A DNA stretch of 64,000 nucleotides from NCBI RefSeq assembly GCF_001999285.1, contig NZ_MLHN01000010.1, positions 1 to 64,000 of the forward strand. The letters are read 5' to 3'. The position numbers and the translations under genes were made by a program. Of this stretch, positions 26,198 to 32,876 are shown piece by piece. The notes beneath the pieces are model-generated. The model worked only from the letters and a program-made list of their open reading frames with translations. It was not told where the DNA came from and made no database searches. Every line of letters starts with the position of its first letter. Position 1 is the stretch's first letter. The stretch is from Rodentibacter genomosp. 1 (GTDB taxonomy: Bacteria > Pseudomonadota > Gammaproteobacteria > Enterobacterales > Pasteurellaceae).

Positions 26198-26378
26198 GAT
26201 TTTTCCTTGTTTCATAATGTTTGACTTTCGTCTCGGAGACGGCTTTTTCTTGTTCAAGTGTTGCATTGGTTTTTAATAAGCGGTCAATTTCACGGCTTGC
26301 CCGGTGAAATTTATGCCAAATATAGCCAACTACCATCAGTCCCCCGATAATGGCTAATAACATCATCTGTAAATTCAT
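26121..26378 (-). CDS. Rz-like inner-membrane spanin
   Basis: 85 aa: one N-terminal transmembrane helix (MLLAIIGGLMVVGYIW) and a long charged coiled coil, as in i-spanins. The first ATG overlaps the holin-candidate stop (TGATG). The embedded lipoprotein gene supports the assignment. Confidence 0.75.
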   Translation of the reverse strand: MNLQMMLLAIIGGLMVVGYIWHKFHRASREIDRLLKTNATLEQEKAVSETKVKHYETRKNHEENSRHADRTSLIDSLHKSGDLRD

Positions 26379-26656
26379 CAAATCCCCCTTGGCTTCTCTT
26401 CAAATTCGGCTTGAGGTGTCGTGTCTGCCTTTGCCCGTTCACGTGCCTGATAAGCCGTCACTGCGCCTTTCGTTGCGGCAGAACCGCCACAAAAACAGGC
26501 AAAATAAAAATACAAATCCGTGGTGATGGCTCGATCTAAATACACCGAATAAACCAACACGCCCGCCATCACTAAAAAACCAAAGAACTGGATAAAACCC
26601 GTGGTACTGGCTCGCCCGTCGTTATTGGTGAATAGCTCAACAAACTTGTTGGTCAT
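26378..26656 (-). CDS. Holin candidate (DUF2644)
   Basis: 92 aa from the ATG at 26656, which has GGAG 9 nt upstream. There are two hydrophobic helices (FIQFFGFLVMAGVLVYSVYL and LYFYFACFCGGSAATKGAV) and a hydrophilic C-terminal tail. The family is common in Mu-like prophages of Haemophilus, next to the lysis genes. A holin role is inferred from topology and position between lysozyme and spanins. Confidence 0.65.
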   Translation of the reverse strand: MTNKFVELFTNNDGRASTTGFIQFFGFLVMAGVLVYSVYLDRAITTDLYFYFACFCGGSAATKGAVTAYQARERAKADTTPQAEFEEKPRGI

Positions 26657-26826
26657 TGGCTCAATCTCCACATAATCACTTCCGCCGGCGTAGGTTTACC
26701 TCGGCGGACATAGCTCCACGCATTTTTGCTGAAAAAGTGCGGTCGATAAGCCAAAGTTTTTTGATGACGACGTTGAAAAAATCGGTTAAAAACCCGTTTA
26801 AATATACCCAGAAATCTAAACTTCAT
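26653..26826 (-). CDS. Small basic protein of unknown function in the lysis cassette
   Basis: 57 aa from an ATG with GGAG 9 nt upstream, overlapping the lysozyme stop by 11 nt. Very basic, Arg/Phe-rich N-terminal half and a C-terminal GKPTPAEVIMWRLSQ. Both ends overlap neighbours, which supports translation. Function unknown. Confidence 0.5.
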   Translation of the reverse strand: MKFRFLGIFKRVFNRFFQRRHQKTLAYRPHFFSKNAWSYVRRGKPTPAEVIMWRLSQ

Positions 26827-27319
26827 TGTCCATTGCTCCATATTTCAAATTGCCTGCTACACGACGTACCCAACCTTTTCCAAAGGTTGCAAAAGTAGAT
26901 AATTTGCAATAAAACTCCAAACGCTCCGCATTCAAACGCATAATCACATCAGAGACTGCCATTTTCTTAATGGCTGCAAGGGTGAAAGCGCCAATCACAC
27001 CGTCATCCGCCACATTGACCGCCCGTTGCAACATCCGGCTTGCATTGCCTAAACCGTGATTGACGGCCGCATCGAAAAATTGATACGCCACCGCAGACGG
27101 CATTTTTTCGCACTGATAGCGCACCCAAAATGCAGAATGATAAATTTTAAAGGCTTGTTCACGGGTCATTGCACGCATAGCACCTACATAGCCATTTTCC
27201 CGTGCTGTGTGTTTTGTGATCCCCCAGTTCGTTTCACCACCGGGGTCGCGTGGATCATTGACATAACCGCCCTCGTGTCCGATAAGGCGGTCAAAAATTT
27301 GCTGAAAAGTTAAAGACAT
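26816..27319 (-). CDS. Phage lysozyme, glycoside hydrolase family 108
   Basis: 167 aa from the ATG at 27319. N-terminal IGHEGGYVNDPRDPGGETNWG with the catalytic Glu (E16) is diagnostic of the GH108 muramidase family (ZliS-like). The C-terminal half fits the peptidoglycan-binding PG_binding_3 domain (AVNHGLGNASRMLQRAVN). No signal peptide, so it needs the holin. Its SD lies in the 3' arm of a hairpin (27324-27356). Confidence 0.85.
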   Translation of the reverse strand: MSLTFQQIFDRLIGHEGGYVNDPRDPGGETNWGITKHTARENGYVGAMRAMTREQAFKIYHSAFWVRYQCEKMPSAVAYQFFDAAVNHGLGNASRMLQRAVNVADDGVIGAFTLAAIKKMAVSDVIMRLNAERLEFYCKLSTFATFGKGWVRRVAGNLKYGAMDNEV

Positions 27320-27323
27320 AAAA

Positions 27324-27356
27324 AATACCCTCATTCATTGATAGATTGAGGGTATT
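27324..27356 (-). promoter_or_regulatory. Hairpin hiding the lysozyme SD, with terminator-like T-run
   Basis: Arms AATACCCTCA / TGAGGGTATT (10 bp, 13-nt loop) followed by six Ts and then the lysozyme ATG. The GAGGG SD is inside the 3' arm, so folding should limit translation, and the hairpin plus T-run could also terminate transcription just before the gene. Confidence 0.6.
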
Positions 27357-27381
27357 GTGTAAAAAAGAGAGCAAAGGGAAG

Positions 27382-27399
27382 AGTCAACCGACTTCAGCA
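27382..27399 (-). promoter_or_regulatory. TGCTGAAG boundary element upstream of the lysis operon
   Basis: The minus-strand core TGCTGAAG (27392-27399) begins right after the Mor/C gene stop, with a small AGTC/GACT hairpin and a pyrimidine-rich tract ahead. The distance to the lysozyme ATG is 73 nt, the same as for the I gene. It corresponds in place to the C-dependent Plys of Mu. Confidence 0.5.
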
Positions 27400-27828
27400 C
27401 TAAAACAAAGCCAGATTGCTTATTGCCTCGGGATGACGCACTTTTGCTAAAATCTCCCAACCTTTGCGATCAGAAATCTGATATTTCGGGCAGAGTTCCA
27501 ACATTGCCATACGCCCCGATGTTTTTTTCGTTTGTGTAAGATGGTCATAGTCTGCTTTAAAATGATAATTACGCAACACCCGAAGAGCCGTCTGACAACG
27601 GGGAATATAAAGCCATTCCCCACGAAATACTTCACGTAATTTCATTGCATTTTCTAGTCCAATCAGCTCTTTCAGTTTTGGAAAATAGTGTACGCCATCA
27701 GTAAACCGAAACGTTGCGCCACCAAAATGCGTAATAATTTTTTCAACCGTAGGAAATCCCACCAAATCAACCATTTGCTGTACTGATTCAGGTAACAATT
27801 CCGCCACATCTTCTAATTTCATTACCAT
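27400..27828 (-). CDS. Mor/C-family transcription activator
   Basis: 142 aa from the ATG preceded by a full GGAGG. The N-terminal helical half (ELLPESVQQMVDLVGFPTVE) is the Mor dimerisation region; the C-terminal half from about 95 holds a helix-turn-helix (YDHLTQTKKTSG then CPKYQISDRKGWEILA). Mu has two such proteins (Mor for middle, C for late genes); only this one is visible here, immediately before the late operons as C is in Mu. Confidence 0.85.
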   Translation of the reverse strand: MVMKLEDVAELLPESVQQMVDLVGFPTVEKIITHFGGATFRFTDGVHYFPKLKELIGLENAMKLREVFRGEWLYIPRCQTALRVLRNYHFKADYDHLTQTKKTSGRMAMLELCPKYQISDRKGWEILAKVRHPEAISNLALF

Positions 27829-27910
27829 CACGACCTCCGCATTATTTTTATATATTTTCACACGGGATTTTTAAAAATTAGGAATTTTGGGAAGAAAAAA
27901 TGAAAAAAAA

Positions 27911-27927
27911 TCCCGCACGAGGCGGGA
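27911..27927 (-). terminator. Terminator after the secreted moron gene
   Basis: TCCCGC / GCGGGA hairpin with eight Ts following on the minus strand, just downstream of the gene at 27940-28377. Confidence 0.88.
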
Positions 27928-27939
27928 CTTAGTGACTTT

Positions 27940-28377
27940 CTATTCTTTATCTACTGCGCTTTTTAAAATCTTATAAAGAGAATTTATGGATGCCAATGCT
28001 TCCGCTGGTGTTGGCGTTTGGTTCATTGTGCTTGCATAATGGGTTAAAATATAGTCACAATCTACACCGTCTGGTGCTTGTCTCTTTAATGTTCCCAAAG
28101 CTTCAACAATTTCAACCGGCGTAACATAATAACCGTTTTTAACAAGAGCTTCGTGTATTGCAACAGATTTATCTACAACCTTGTTCAAATTGTCCGAGCA
28201 TAATCCATTTACATTATCTAACGCTCTTGCTGCTCTTTTTTCTTCAACAGATCCTATTTTATAAAAATCAGTATTAGGAAAACTTAAAATAGCTAAGGCT
28301 TGAGAGGGAGTTGGCTTTTCTTCAGCAAACACAGAGGCGGATAACAACGCAACTACTAGAATGGCAAGTTTTTTCAT
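27940..28377 (-). CDS. Secreted protein of unknown function (probable moron)
   Basis: 145 aa with a clear signal peptide (MKKLAILVVALLSASVFA then EE). The mature part starts with PTPSQALAIL and ends with a similar PTPAEALASI, which may mark a degenerate internal repeat; two cysteines (near 60 and 101) could bond in the periplasm. It is bounded by its own terminator and by the gp16 terminator, and is more AT-rich than the phage genes around it. These are signs of a moron expressed in the lysogen. Confidence 0.6.
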   Translation of the reverse strand: MKKLAILVVALLSASVFAEEKPTPSQALAILSFPNTDFYKIGSVEEKRAARALDNVNGLCSDNLNKVVDKSVAIHEALVKNGYYVTPVEIVEALGTLKRQAPDGVDCDYILTHYASTMNQTPTPAEALASINSLYKILKSAVDKE

Positions 28378-28392
28378 ATATGCTCCAATAAA

Positions 28393-28412
28393 AAAGGCTC
28401 CAAAGAGCCTTT
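28393..28412 (-). terminator. Terminator after the gp16-like gene
   Basis: AAAGGCTC / GAGCCTTT hairpin with a T-run on the minus strand. Confidence 0.85.
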
Positions 28413-28435
28413 AATTTACACCGACTAACCATTTC

Positions 28436-28840
28436 TTACAACGCCTTTTTATTCCGATCATACACCGCCAACATCTGTACCACTTTTTTCAACTGCCACG
28501 GTGTAAGCCAATGCACAACATCCACTTTAAAAGAGCGTTTCGCGATACCGTCTGCATATTCCTTCGGGAGGTTGTGTTTGGCTAAAAGTGCGGTAATTTT
28601 TGCCAGATAAATTTTCTTATCATCTCTCGGGGCGGCACGGTTGCCCCAAAATGCCGACCGCACGTTAAAGCCTTTTTTCACCATCTCACCCAATACCTTG
28701 TGCAATTCCTCTTCCGTCATTGCCGCACAACTGGTTTTGCCGGTGAGATTGGCAAGGAATTGACGATAGGTTTCCTCATCCAGCCCCAACTGTTTTTTAC
28801 CGATATGGATTTTAGTGATTAATCTTTTCCGATTATCCAT
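28436..28840 (-). CDS. Mu gp16-like protein (DUF1018)
   Basis: 134 aa. Starts MDNRKRLITKIHIGKKQLGL with the conserved DEETYRQFLANLTGKTS and C-terminal VHWLTPWQLKKVVQML, hallmarks of DUF1018 (gp16 of Mu). An early gene of unknown biochemical role. Ends an operon at a terminator. Confidence 0.85.
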   Translation of the reverse strand: MDNRKRLITKIHIGKKQLGLDEETYRQFLANLTGKTSCAAMTEEELHKVLGEMVKKGFNVRSAFWGNRAAPRDDKKIYLAKITALLAKHNLPKEYADGIAKRSFKVDVVHWLTPWQLKKVVQMLAVYDRNKKAL

Positions 28841-29207
28841 TGATTTTGACCCCCGTTAAGATTTCTCGTAATTTTTGACACATTTCACCGGTACGTTTGC
28901 GCTCTTCTTCAGTAATTTTTCGCTCAATCATTAATGTTTCAGGGTAATCTCTCGGTAAGCGGTCAATCAACATTTTCGGGTTGGGGAATCTGTCACACTC
29001 CGCATAAAGTCGCATAAAGGCTTTCTCAATGCGAGGTTTATCCCGCTCTTTTTCCCATTTAGTGCCTAGTCCCTTGGTGAGAGCCAATACCCACACTTGA
29101 GCCGTTTTTACAATGATTTCTTCCGGTGGCGTATTGGGTAATCTTAATGTCACAAGCCCCATTAACCCTTTTGCAATGACGGCATTCAACCAATCATCTT
29201 TTTCCAT
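28833..29207 (-). CDS. Early protein of unknown function
   Basis: 124 aa from the ATG at 29207, with GGAG upstream. Helical; contains RFPNPKMLIDRLPRDYP (about 74-90), a pattern like the xPxPxxxxxxLP phrase in some phage replication-accessory proteins. It overlaps the genes on both sides, so it is part of a tightly coupled early operon. No reliable family assignment. Confidence 0.6.
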   Translation of the reverse strand: MEKDDWLNAVIAKGLMGLVTLRLPNTPPEEIIVKTAQVWVLALTKGLGTKWEKERDKPRIEKAFMRLYAECDRFPNPKMLIDRLPRDYPETLMIERKITEEERKRTGEMCQKLREILTGVKING

Positions 29208-29679
29208 TTGCAAACTCCGCTAAATTTGCCAATGCTTGACCGGTTTTACTGTTTAATGGCGGGTACTGATGAGTTTTTACCGTCATGTTTGTTGCCGGCT
29301 CAAGGGATTGCCCTTGCCATTTACTCATCACTTCCAACAAATAACCATGCCCGACTAATGGGCGTTTAATATTATGGCGACCATTGAGCACTGTGTTAAA
29401 CCCATAAATCCACGCCTCTAGAGGTGCAGCATAAATCTGTCCATTACGGGAAAATTCGCCCTGTTGGACTAAAGTCATTAATTCCCCCAATAACTTTGCG
29501 ACACGATTCATCGCAAGGGCTGACGTTCCCGGACGAAATAGTGCCAAATACTGCACAGCTAACCGCCCAAACTCCCCATTAAATTGCATTGCCGTCATCA
29601 CTGCCTGTGTTGCTTGTTCATGCTGTAGCAACACATCAAGCGATAGCACCGCACCACAAGCAGGGCATTTACACTTCAT
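29194..29679 (-). CDS. Early protein with N-terminal zinc-binding cysteines
   Basis: 161 aa. The N-terminal CKCPACG motif (3-9) suggests half of a zinc ribbon or a zinc knuckle; the rest is helical. Such CxxC-headed proteins are regular residents of the early region of Haemophilus Mu-like phages; the function is not known. Preceded by TTTAAA array 6. Confidence 0.6.
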   Translation of the reverse strand: MKCKCPACGAVLSLDVLLQHEQATQAVMTAMQFNGEFGRLAVQYLALFRPGTSALAMNRVAKLLGELMTLVQQGEFSRNGQIYAAPLEAWIYGFNTVLNGRHNIKRPLVGHGYLLEVMSKWQGQSLEPATNMTVKTHQYPPLNSKTGQALANLAEFANGKR

Positions 29680-29710
29680 TTTTAAACCTCGTTTAAATCG
29701 TATTTAAAAC
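29679..29710. repeat. Phased TTTAAA array 6
   Basis: Three boxes (TTTTTAAAC, GTTTAAAT, ATTTAAAAC) centred at 29683.5, 29694.5 and 29705.5, exactly 11 bp apart, in the gap upstream of the CxxC gene. Confidence 0.6.
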
Positions 29711-29711
29711 A

Positions 29712-29759
29712 CATTATCCAGCCCACTTTACGTGGAAAATGGGCTGTAAATGGGTTTTA
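29712..29759 (-). repeat. Duplicated 3' element, copy 1
   Basis: About 48 bp nearly identical to 30249-30297. Both begin (minus strand) with the TAA stop of the preceding gene and contain a CAGCCCA/TGGGCTG stem around CACTTTACGTG. Probably a hairpin 3' end, possibly a terminator. Confidence 0.75.
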
Positions 29760-30227
29760 CATATAACTCGGGTACTCTTTTCTCAAAATTTGATAAAAAC
29801 CCTGCGAAAGAGCAAATAAATCCAATCCCTCCGCCGGTATTGTTTTACAACTCTTAATATAACCTTCACCTTCATATCCAAAAGGTAAGCCTGCTTCTTG
29901 CCATAATTTAACAGCCTTCAACACAGCTGGTGCTAAGTGAATAGAGTTAATAACAAAACTACGCCCGTCATAACCCAACCTTGGTAATAAATCACCTTGA
30001 GAAATCAGTTTTTTTATGCGGGTTCTAAATCGACTTTGGCTTAAGGGTGCCCCTGCATAAAGATTAATTCGGTGTAAAACTGCAAATCCGCTAGGTTCAC
30101 TCGTCGCAACGTCCAAAGAGTAAGTGCCTAATTCGTTCCCAATATAACGGACGAACGTGTTTCTTACTATGGCAGAGAGTGTTTCATCCCAAATATAATC
30201 CAGTAGTTGTTGATCGGTAATTTTCAT
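29757..30227 (-). CDS. Early-region protein of unknown function, flanked by duplicated elements
   Basis: 156 aa from the ATG with AGGAGAAAAA upstream. MKITDQQLLDYIWDET then a basic region SQSRFRTRIKKLISQGDLLPRL (a possible winged-helix-like segment) and a Tyr-rich C-terminus. Not recognised. Bracketed by two copies of a 48-bp element, as if inserted as a cassette. Confidence 0.6.
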   Translation of the reverse strand: MKITDQQLLDYIWDETLSAIVRNTFVRYIGNELGTYSLDVATSEPSGFAVLHRINLYAGAPLSQSRFRTRIKKLISQGDLLPRLGYDGRSFVINSIHLAPAVLKAVKLWQEAGLPFGYEGEGYIKSCKTIPAEGLDLFALSQGFYQILRKEYPSYM

Positions 30228-30248
30228 TTTTTCTCCTGTCGTAAAACT

Positions 30249-30297
30249 CATTATTCAGCCCACTTTACGTGACAAAATGAGCTGTAAATAGGTTTTA
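30249..30297 (-). repeat. Duplicated 3' element, copy 2
   Basis: About 49 bp, roughly 90% identical by eye to 29712-29759, with the stem CAGCCCA/TGAGCTG slightly imperfect. It begins at the stop codon of the upstream gene. Confidence 0.75.
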
Positions 30298-30543
30298 ATC
30301 TTTCTTTGATTTTTGCAGATCGATTGTGATAATTCCCACCCCAACCGCATTGTCGTCTTTCCAACGAATGAAATCTGCAAGCGTTATATGAATCCCGCTC
30401 TTTTTCAGCTCCTCTACCTCTGCTCTGGCTTGTTTTTGGAATTTAAACCATTCTTTAAAATCTTCTAAAAATCGGTCAAATTGTTCATCATTAAGAACTA
30501 AAATATCCGTTACTTGCTTAAATTCATAAACTTGGTCAGCCAT
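30295..30543 (-). CDS. Small acidic early protein, unknown
   Basis: 82 aa starting MADQVYEFKQVTDILVLNDE; an amphipathic, aromatic-rich helix (FLEDFKEWFKFQKQ) around 25-38. Overlaps the gene upstream by 8 nt. Not recognised. Confidence 0.6.
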   Translation of the reverse strand: MADQVYEFKQVTDILVLNDEQFDRFLEDFKEWFKFQKQARAEVEELKKSGIHITLADFIRWKDDNAVGVGIITIDLQKSKKD

Positions 30544-30841
30544 TTTCTCGCCCTTCTTGTCTAGCCCATCTCCATCTACTTTTCGGCATTAATTCCGTGA
30601 CATCTTCTTTCGCCCATTTCAAAAATTTTTGTGCAGTGATTTTGGGATAATTCCTTCCGTTTCTTACTGATGGGCTGTCATACCGCACAAAGATGGTTAA
30701 TTCTCCCTTTTCATCATAACCTGTGCCAATCCATTTAATTTGTCTATCGCCTAATAATGGTGGAAAACCATATTCTTTAGGTCGTTTTGCCGAATAAACC
30801 CGTCCGACTTCTAAATCATCAATGGTAAGTTCTGTTTTCAT
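30536..30841 (-). CDS. Small early protein, unknown
   Basis: 101 aa from the ATG with GGGGGA 6 nt upstream. Starts MKTELTIDDLEVGRVYSAKR (a beta-rich, SH3-like opening) and includes WIGTGYDEKGELTIFVRYDS. The start lies just beyond the stop of the next upstream small gene. Not recognised. Confidence 0.6.
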   Translation of the reverse strand: MKTELTIDDLEVGRVYSAKRPKEYGFPPLLGDRQIKWIGTGYDEKGELTIFVRYDSPSVRNGRNYPKITAQKFLKWAKEDVTELMPKSRWRWARQEGRENG

Positions 30842-30843
30842 AT

Positions 30844-31014
30844 TCATTCCCCCAACACCGGCACTATTCGCCACGCCACTGTTTTCATCTCCCGACTTGC
30901 CTGATGCAATAATTTCAACGCATCATCATTTTTCTCTTCCAACACATTATCTTTGGCGATTTCCAATAAAGTCTGAATATCGACAATTTGCTGGGCGACA
31001 TCTGTTTTTGTCAT
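30844..31014 (-). CDS. Small helical early protein, unknown
   Basis: 56 aa, starting MTKTDVAQQIVDIQTLLEIA, all helical and acidic, with a strong GGAGGAAGT ribosome site and an ATGA overlap with the upstream gene. Those signals and its exact fit between neighbours support a real gene. Confidence 0.65.
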   Translation of the reverse strand: MTKTDVAQQIVDIQTLLEIAKDNVLEEKNDDALKLLHQASREMKTVAWRIVPVLGE

Positions 31015-31175
31015 ACTTCCTCCACCTCAACCACATCATCAATTTCAACAATCTTGTGTGGTAAATTGTTTATATCAAAAGTGTTCAAATCACATTTTTC
31101 TAACACTTGTTCATTGCTTTCAGCCTCGACCACAGCCTCAACTAAGCAATAAAAACGGGCTATATATTTCGCCAT
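31011..31175 (-). CDS. Small acidic early protein, unknown
   Basis: 54 aa, starting MAKYIARFYCLVEAVVEAES; a beta-alpha pattern with a very acidic tail. A full AGGAGGAAATA SD precedes the ATG. The layout (strand, then EAES) resembles the 61-aa protein encoded at 31409-31594, so the two may be distant paralogues. Confidence 0.65.
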   Translation of the reverse strand: MAKYIARFYCLVEAVVEAESNEQVLEKCDLNTFDINNLPHKIVEIDDVVEVEEV

Positions 31176-31184
31176 TATTTCCTC

Positions 31185-31412
31185 CTAATTCGGCACATCA
31201 TTGTTATTACAGGTGTAGGGATAAAAATCCGCATTCACTTTTGGCGTAATTCCCCCTTTGCTATAATCTTTGTAAACCAAATATACAACGCCACTAATAC
31301 AAGTTTCGTGTATGCTTGCTTCAATCGAAGCTTGTGTGATTTGTTGTTGTGTTGGTCTATCACAGGCAGTTAATGCACAAAGTGCGGTTAAAATAAAGAG
31401 TGCTTTTTTCAT
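31185..31412 (-). CDS. Small lipoprotein
   Basis: 75 aa: MKKALFILTALCALTAC is a signal peptide with lipobox LTAC, followed by a short domain with two further cysteines (near 38 and 68). A USS lies in the signal-peptide coding region. Lipoproteins in prophage early regions often act in superinfection exclusion, but nothing here proves that. Confidence 0.65.
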   Translation of the reverse strand: MKKALFILTALCALTACDRPTQQQITQASIEASIHETCISGVVYLVYKDYSKGGITPKVNADFYPYTCNNNDVPN

Positions 31413-31594
31413 TCTTCACTCCCGAAATCATCTTCATTTTCTATTACGTAATTAATTCTAAATTTAAAATCAACGCCGTATTGTTCTGCCATTTCGTTTA
31501 ATATTTCGATGGCGTAGGCTTTGGCGTCTTCTTCACTTTCTGCCTCTGTATCAAAGTCACAAATGGCATTAATATTCACGTTGTAGATCATCAT
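31409..31594 (-). CDS. Small acidic early protein, unknown
   Basis: 61 aa, MMIYNVNINAICDFDTEAES then a helix DAKAYAIEILNEMAEQYG; acidic C-terminus. Overlaps the lipoprotein gene by 4 nt. Not recognised. Confidence 0.6.
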   Translation of the reverse strand: MMIYNVNINAICDFDTEAESEEDAKAYAIEILNEMAEQYGVDFKFRINYVIENEDDFGSEE

Positions 31595-31606
31595 TTTCTC
31601 CTATGG

Positions 31607-31674
31607 GTTAAAACACTTTATAAACGCCCCTTAAAACGGGTTTAAAGAGCGTTGAAAAGGGTTTTAATGTTTAA
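31607..31674. repeat. Phased TTTAAA array 7
   Basis: Six TTAAA/TTTAAA-type boxes centred near 31609.5, 31620.5, 31632.5, 31643.5, 31653.5 and 31665.5 (10-12 bp apart), in the gap after the next small gene's stop. Confidence 0.5.
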
Positions 31675-31741
31675 TTAAGGTCACGATGACCCACGCTAAA
31701 CACACATAAAATACGCAAAGCGGAATTATTGCCCAATCCAT
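31664..31741 (-). CDS. Tiny membrane peptide
   Basis: 25 aa, MDWAIIPLCVFYVCLAWVIV then TLIKH: one transmembrane helix. It begins just after the stop of the DUF3164 gene, with GGGGGT/AGGG upstream. Small single-helix proteins are common in phage early regions; translation is unproven. Confidence 0.45.
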   Translation of the reverse strand: MDWAIIPLCVFYVCLAWVIVTLIKH

Positions 31742-31743
31742 CC

Positions 31744-32364
31744 CTATACCCCCGCCACATCTAACGCAATCGGCACATACTGTTCGCTTTCACCCACGCG
31801 TTCATAAAGTCGCACATAGGCTTTGGAACTTACCACTTGCACACTCTCGCTAATCGCCTGCATAGCGTTTTGCCAGCGTTCGTCTTGAATATCCACCCGT
31901 CGTAAGCCTAAAATGCGGGAGGTATTCAAATTGCCTTCTTTATCCACATTAAACGCCCGTTCAATTAAGGCTTTTAATTCAGGGCGAGAGCCTTCCGACC
32001 ATTCACTCAAACATTCATCAATCAGCACTTTTGCCGCTTGAATACGCTCATCAAATTGCAGATGGTCGTTAATGGCACGTTGAATTTTGTATTTGCCGTC
32101 ATAACTAAATAACGTGATATTGCCTTTTTTGCCGCCCACTTTGGCTTGATATTTTTCCGCAGAGAGTTCAATAAACGCCTGAATATCATCAAAAACCCCG
32201 CCTTTAAACTCGCCAATGGCTTGACTGACTTTTTTGCCTTTTTCAATCCATTCCTGTACCAAGGCATCACGCTCTTTATCAATCTCTTTTACTAATTCAT
32301 CCGGGGTTAAATTGCCCTTGGCATCACGCCAATAGGTTTTGCCCTCAATCACGACTTTTGCCAT
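31744..32364 (-). CDS. DUF3164 family protein
   Basis: 206 aa starting MAKVVIEGKTYWRDAKGNLT (residues 12-13 are the conserved WRD start of DUF3164) with LFSYDGKYKIQRAINDHLQF in the middle and LRRVDIQDERWQNAM near the C-terminus. It is a regular neighbour of MuB in Mu-like phages, often miscalled sulfate transporter. Role unknown. No Gam homologue was found in this region. Confidence 0.82.
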   Translation of the reverse strand: MAKVVIEGKTYWRDAKGNLTPDELVKEIDKERDALVQEWIEKGKKVSQAIGEFKGGVFDDIQAFIELSAEKYQAKVGGKKGNITLFSYDGKYKIQRAINDHLQFDERIQAAKVLIDECLSEWSEGSRPELKALIERAFNVDKEGNLNTSRILGLRRVDIQDERWQNAMQAISESVQVVSSKAYVRLYERVGESEQYVPIALDVAGV

Positions 32365-32366
32365 TT

Positions 32367-32558
32367 TTACACCTCTTCTTTACCTAATTTGATTACAATT
32401 AATCGTTTATTTGATTTCTCTCGCCACGCACCTTTTTGTGCGCTCATGCTTTGTATCGTTTTTGGGCATTTGCCCAGTTTTTTTGCTAATTCATCTGCCG
32501 TGCCGTCGCCCAAGTTCTCTTCCCCTCGATAGACGGCATAGATTTGACGACGTGCCAT
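32367..32558 (-). CDS. Small basic protein with possible HTH
   Basis: 63 aa. DGTADELAKKLGKCPKTIQS (18-37) has the spacing of a short helix-turn-helix, flanked by basic residues. Possibly a DNA-binding regulator of early genes. Coupled to the DUF3164 gene (2-nt gap). Confidence 0.55.
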   Translation of the reverse strand: MARRQIYAVYRGEENLGDGTADELAKKLGKCPKTIQSMSAQKGAWREKSNKRLIVIKLGKEEV

Positions 32559-32569
32559 TGTTCCCCTCC

Positions 32570-32866
32570 TTATTGCAGATACTTACGCCAAATAACACGG
32601 ATACCTTCCACGCTAAATTGCGCTTCTTGGTATCGCCCGTTATCCCGTCCAACGTGGTAAACATAGGCTTTTTGTTCGCGTTCAAGACGGTCGGTAATCG
32701 AATTCGTCATCACACGCACGGTGGGCTTAATCTTTTCAAAATGCACATTAATCACCGTCAACCCCATTTCGTTTAAGCGTTTCACCGCTTTTTCTACTTG
32801 TTCAAGATAACGCAACATCAAATAGTTATTTTTGTTAAGCGGTTTGGCTTGGTTTGTTTGTGTCAT
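32570..32866 (-). CDS. Early protein of unknown function
   Basis: 98 aa directly after the B gene. Helical N-terminus (NNYLMLRYLEQVEKAVKRLN) followed by a beta-rich half. Similar-sized genes follow B in Mu-like Haemophilus prophages. Not assigned. Confidence 0.6.
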   Translation of the reverse strand: MTQTNQAKPLNKNNYLMLRYLEQVEKAVKRLNEMGLTVINVHFEKIKPTVRVMTNSITDRLEREQKAYVYHVGRDNGRYQEAQFSVEGIRVIWRKYLQ

Positions 32867-32876
32867 TGTTACCTCC

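Noticed and set aside
28433-32870. Gam-like DNA end-protection gene
   Set aside because: None of the early proteins resembles Gam; the DUF3164 gene occupies the region but is a different family.
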